From positions 1 to 64,000 of the forward strand of contig CAYGTC010000007.1 in NCBI GenBank assembly GCA_964352735.1: a stretch of DNA of 64,000 nucleotides, read 5' to 3'. This DNA is from NORP309 sp964352735. GTDB lineage: Bacteria > Pseudomonadota > Gammaproteobacteria > Xanthomonadales > Marinicellaceae. Positions 63,390-64,000 of this stretch are shown here, piece after piece (position 1 is the first letter of the stretch; each line of letters opens with the position of its first letter). The notes beneath the pieces were generated by a model. The model searched no databases and was not told where the DNA came from. It saw only the letters and a list, made by a program, of their open reading frames with translations. The position numbers and the translations under genes were made by a program.

Positions 63390-64000
63390 ATGTCAAGCAA
63401 ACAAGCCAATAAATTATCTTCCAATAGCTACTTAGTTGTTGGTGTTGATTTTTGGTTGATGATATCAGCGGCTTGCCTGGTGGCCATAGGCATCACAATG
63501 GTGGCCTCATCTTCATTTGCCATCGCAGAAAAATACAATCACGATGCCTTTTATTATCTGAAAAGGCACCTCATTTTTTTGACCATCGGCGGTTTACTCA
63601 GCTGCATTATATTGGCCATGAAAATGGACTGGATGCAACAACTCAGCCGCATATTTATTGTCATTGCCATCATATTACTGATTGCAGTTTTATTTCCCGG
63701 CTTTGGCGTTAAAGTGAATGGGGCACGCCGATGGATCAACTTGGGCATTTCTAGATTTCAAGTAGTAGAAGCCGTAAAGCTTGCGTTGATTGTTTACCTG
63801 GCTGGTTACATTGTCAGGCACAAACAAGGATTACAAAATAAATTCTTTGGCGTAATAAAACCATTATTTTTGGCCGTTTTATTGGCATTTTTATTATTGC
63901 TTCAACCAGACTTTGGATCTGCTGTATTACTAATGACCATCACACTATTCATGATTTATATTGCTGGCGCACGTTATCGTGATTTGACGGTATTGGCCAT
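63390..64000 (+). CDS. ftsW: Septal peptidoglycan polymerase FtsW, 5' part (cut by window end)
   Basis: SEDS-family glycosyltransferase that polymerises septal peptidoglycan with FtsI. The frame is open to the end of the window (about 203 residues seen). It shows several membrane helices and the SEDS blocks FGVKVNGARRWINLGISRFQ (the conserved W-I loop) and LLQPDFGSAVLL. Two in-frame ATG codons lie at 63384 and 63390; the second has more purines at the right distance, so it is preferred, with little certainty. In this cluster murD usually lies between mraY and ftsW, but here ftsW follows mraY directly, so murD must lie further on or elsewhere. Confidence 0.93.
   Translation, partial: MSSKQANKLSSNSYLVVGVDFWLMISAACLVAIGITMVASSSFAIAEKYNHDAFYYLKRHLIFLTIGGLLSCIILAMKMDWMQQLSRIFIVIAIILLIAVLFPGFGVKVNGARRWINLGISRFQVVEAVKLALIVYLAGYIVRHKQGLQNKFFGVIKPLFLAVLLAFLLLLQPDFGSAVLLMTITLFMIYIAGARYRDLTVLA

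Overview
The window is a low-GC (about 38-40 %, by eye) chromosomal stretch of a Gram-negative bacterium, almost certainly a gammaproteobacterium. The support is the lipid A and Bam genes, the surE-pcm-nlpD operon, clpS-clpA next to infA-aat-trxB, an EpmC-type EF-P hydroxylase, and a complete start of the mra (dcw) cluster. The order frr-uppS-cdsA-dxr-rseP-bamA is the Pseudomonas-like rather than the E. coli order. The secreted C25 (gingipain-like) peptidase and lamin-tail proteins recall marine genera such as Marinicella, but that assignment is inference.

Layout. 22-957: membrane protein of unknown function. 1572-14404 (minus): translation and envelope super-operon rpsB-tsf-pyrH-frr-uppS-cdsA-dxr-rseP-bamA-skp-lpxD-fabZ-lpxA, ending without lpxB. 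14605-19547: epmC (minus), then map-glnD-dapD (plus). 19629-22517: large M16 peptidase. 22518-23255: gene-free region with a palindromic mobile element and a possible small RNA. 23256-27556 (minus): transmembrane Ser/Thr kinase followed by two exported proteins (Ig-like, then LysM-FecR). 27988-30337 (minus): surE-pcm-nlpD without rpoS. 30690-40158: parC, a secreted esterase, two lamin-tail proteins with the same C-terminal tail, a C25 peptidase and an exported asparaginase-like hydrolase. 40410-44733: RND efflux pair. 45000-51396: clpS-clpA (plus), then infA, aat, trxB, a protein with five 25-residue repeats and an acyltransferase (minus). 51559-55146: metK-ahcY-metF methyl-cycle genes. 55278-55799: a pagL-like lipid A deacylase gene broken by two stop codons. 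56041-64000: promoter, operator and genes mraZ-rsmH-ftsL-ftsI-murE-murF-mraY-ftsW, the last one cut by the window end.

Most genes are housekeeping: lipid A synthesis, outer-membrane assembly, peptidoglycan precursors, ribosome function and proteolysis. The accessory interest lies in four places. First, the kinase/LysM-FecR module. Second, a family of 159-bp hairpin elements, one of which supplies the start codon of uppS. Third, the secreted lamin-tail/C25 group with an LPVELxNFSVE tail. Fourth, the 25-residue repeat protein, which shares its N-terminal domain with the first gene of the window.

All calls come from reading the sequence. No database search or folding programme was run.
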